Positions 4,885 through 5,276 of a stretch of 5,276 nt of DNA are shown one piece after another. Source of the DNA: Methanobacteriota archaeon (GTDB lineage: Archaea > Altiarchaeota > Altiarchaeia > IMC4 > QMZM01). The stretch covers positions 1-5,276 of the forward strand of contig CAIYYO010000146.1 of NCBI GenBank assembly GCA_903930485.1. Direction: 5' to 3'. The translations under genes and the position numbers were made by a program. The first letter of the stretch is position 1; every line of letters begins with the position of its first letter. The notes under the pieces are model-generated. The model was given only the letters and a program-made list of their open reading frames with translations, was not told the DNA's origin and did no database searches.

Positions 4885-5276
4885 ATGAAAATCTTAGGAA
4901 GAAAAGGTCAAGGTGCCATGGAGTACCTAATGACTTATGGATGGGCGATATTAGTAGTTATGATAGTTGGGGTAGTACTGTGGCAACTAGGCGTCTTCCA
5001 AATAGGACAGACCGCTACGGTAACGACCGGATGGAACAAGCTGCAGCCCTTAGGGCAGACCGTTGTGTACAGCGCGGGTGCTACAGCCGCTTCTAACACG
5101 TTTTCCGTAACGTTTAACAACGTCATAGGAACAGCGATTCGGGTAAATGAGCTCAACATTACTGAGAAGATTTCCAGTACAACCTGTAACCCCGCGGTTA
5201 CTGTAAACGGTCAATCATTCCCAGTTTTAGTGGCTACTGGTCTTGCTAACGGAAGCGCGACAGTCACGGCGGGGAA
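4885..5276 (+). CDS. Class III signal-peptide (type IV pilin/archaellin-like) protein, 3' end cut by the window
   Basis: The first 130 residues of a secreted filament-type subunit. The N-terminus carries a class III (DUF361-type) signal: a short basic leader ending in RKG, then QGAMEYLM, then a hydrophobic helix from about residue 20 to 38. An EppA-like prepilin peptidase should cut between Gly8 and Gln9; Glu13 is the conserved Glu at +5 of the mature protein. The helix forms the filament core in this family. Residues from about 42 on are rich in Thr, Val, Ala, Gly and Asn, typical of the beta-rich exposed domain, with two Asn-X-Ser/Thr sequons (NIT, NGS). One cysteine is visible in that domain. 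The frame is open to position 5276, so length and the rest of the domain are unknown. It has its own promoter and a strong ribosome binding site, as expected for an abundant surface protein. Adhesion pilus or other surface structure cannot be told apart here. Confidence 0.88.
   Translation, partial: MKILGRKGQGAMEYLMTYGWAILVVMIVGVVLWQLGVFQIGQTATVTTGWNKLQPLGQTVVYSAGATAASNTFSVTFNNVIGTAIRVNELNITEKISSTTCNPAVTVNGQSFPVLVATGLANGSATVTAG

Overview
The window looks archaeal. The evidence is the TATA-type promoters with A-rich upstream elements, two genes that appear to be transcribed with almost no leader, a GAGGTGA ribosome binding site matching the archaeal 16S tail, a short archaeal-length NOG1 GTPase, a type I 3-dehydroquinate dehydratase, an N-terminal fragment of an archaeal e-MtaB-like tRNA methylthiotransferase, and a class III (type IV pilin-like) signal peptide. 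A euryarchaeon, possibly methanogen-related, is my best guess; the lineage cannot be fixed from this sequence alone.

The left two thirds is one tightly packed minus-strand operon, read right to left from about 3561: aroD (3-dehydroquinate dehydratase, shikimate pathway), larB (first step of nickel-pincer cofactor synthesis), a secreted lipoprotein with five TPR repeats, a NOG1-type ribosome-assembly GTPase, and the start of a tRNA methylthiotransferase gene. aroD/larB and larB/TPR overlap by ATGA, the TPR and NOG1 genes are 6 nt apart, and NOG1 overlaps the methylthiotransferase start by 29 bp, so the five are probably co-transcribed and partly translationally coupled. The methylthiotransferase loses resemblance to its family near position 76, just before the stop codon of a possible plus-strand gene tail (1-65). 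This could be a truncated gene, a frameshift or an assembly junction.

The right third is on the plus strand. A MinD/ParA-like ATPase starts at 3619, only 57 bp from aroD; a single AT-rich TATA element lies almost symmetrically between the two start codons. A DUF192 gene overlaps the end of the ATPase gene. After a 110-bp gap with two TATA-like boxes and a strong ribosome binding site comes a class III signal-peptide (pilin/archaellin-like) protein that runs off the right edge.

Functionally, the minus operon mixes aromatic amino acid synthesis, cofactor synthesis, a surface protein and translation-related genes. The plus side pairs a putative positioning ATPase with a surface filament subunit, but that link is inference. 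There is no sign of CRISPR, insertion sequences, tRNA or rRNA. No gene-free stretch exceeds 110 bp. Nothing here clearly amounts to a new defence or mobile system; the most notable points are the shared divergent promoter, the altered switch motifs of the MinD-like protein, larB embedded behind aroD, and the broken methylthiotransferase.
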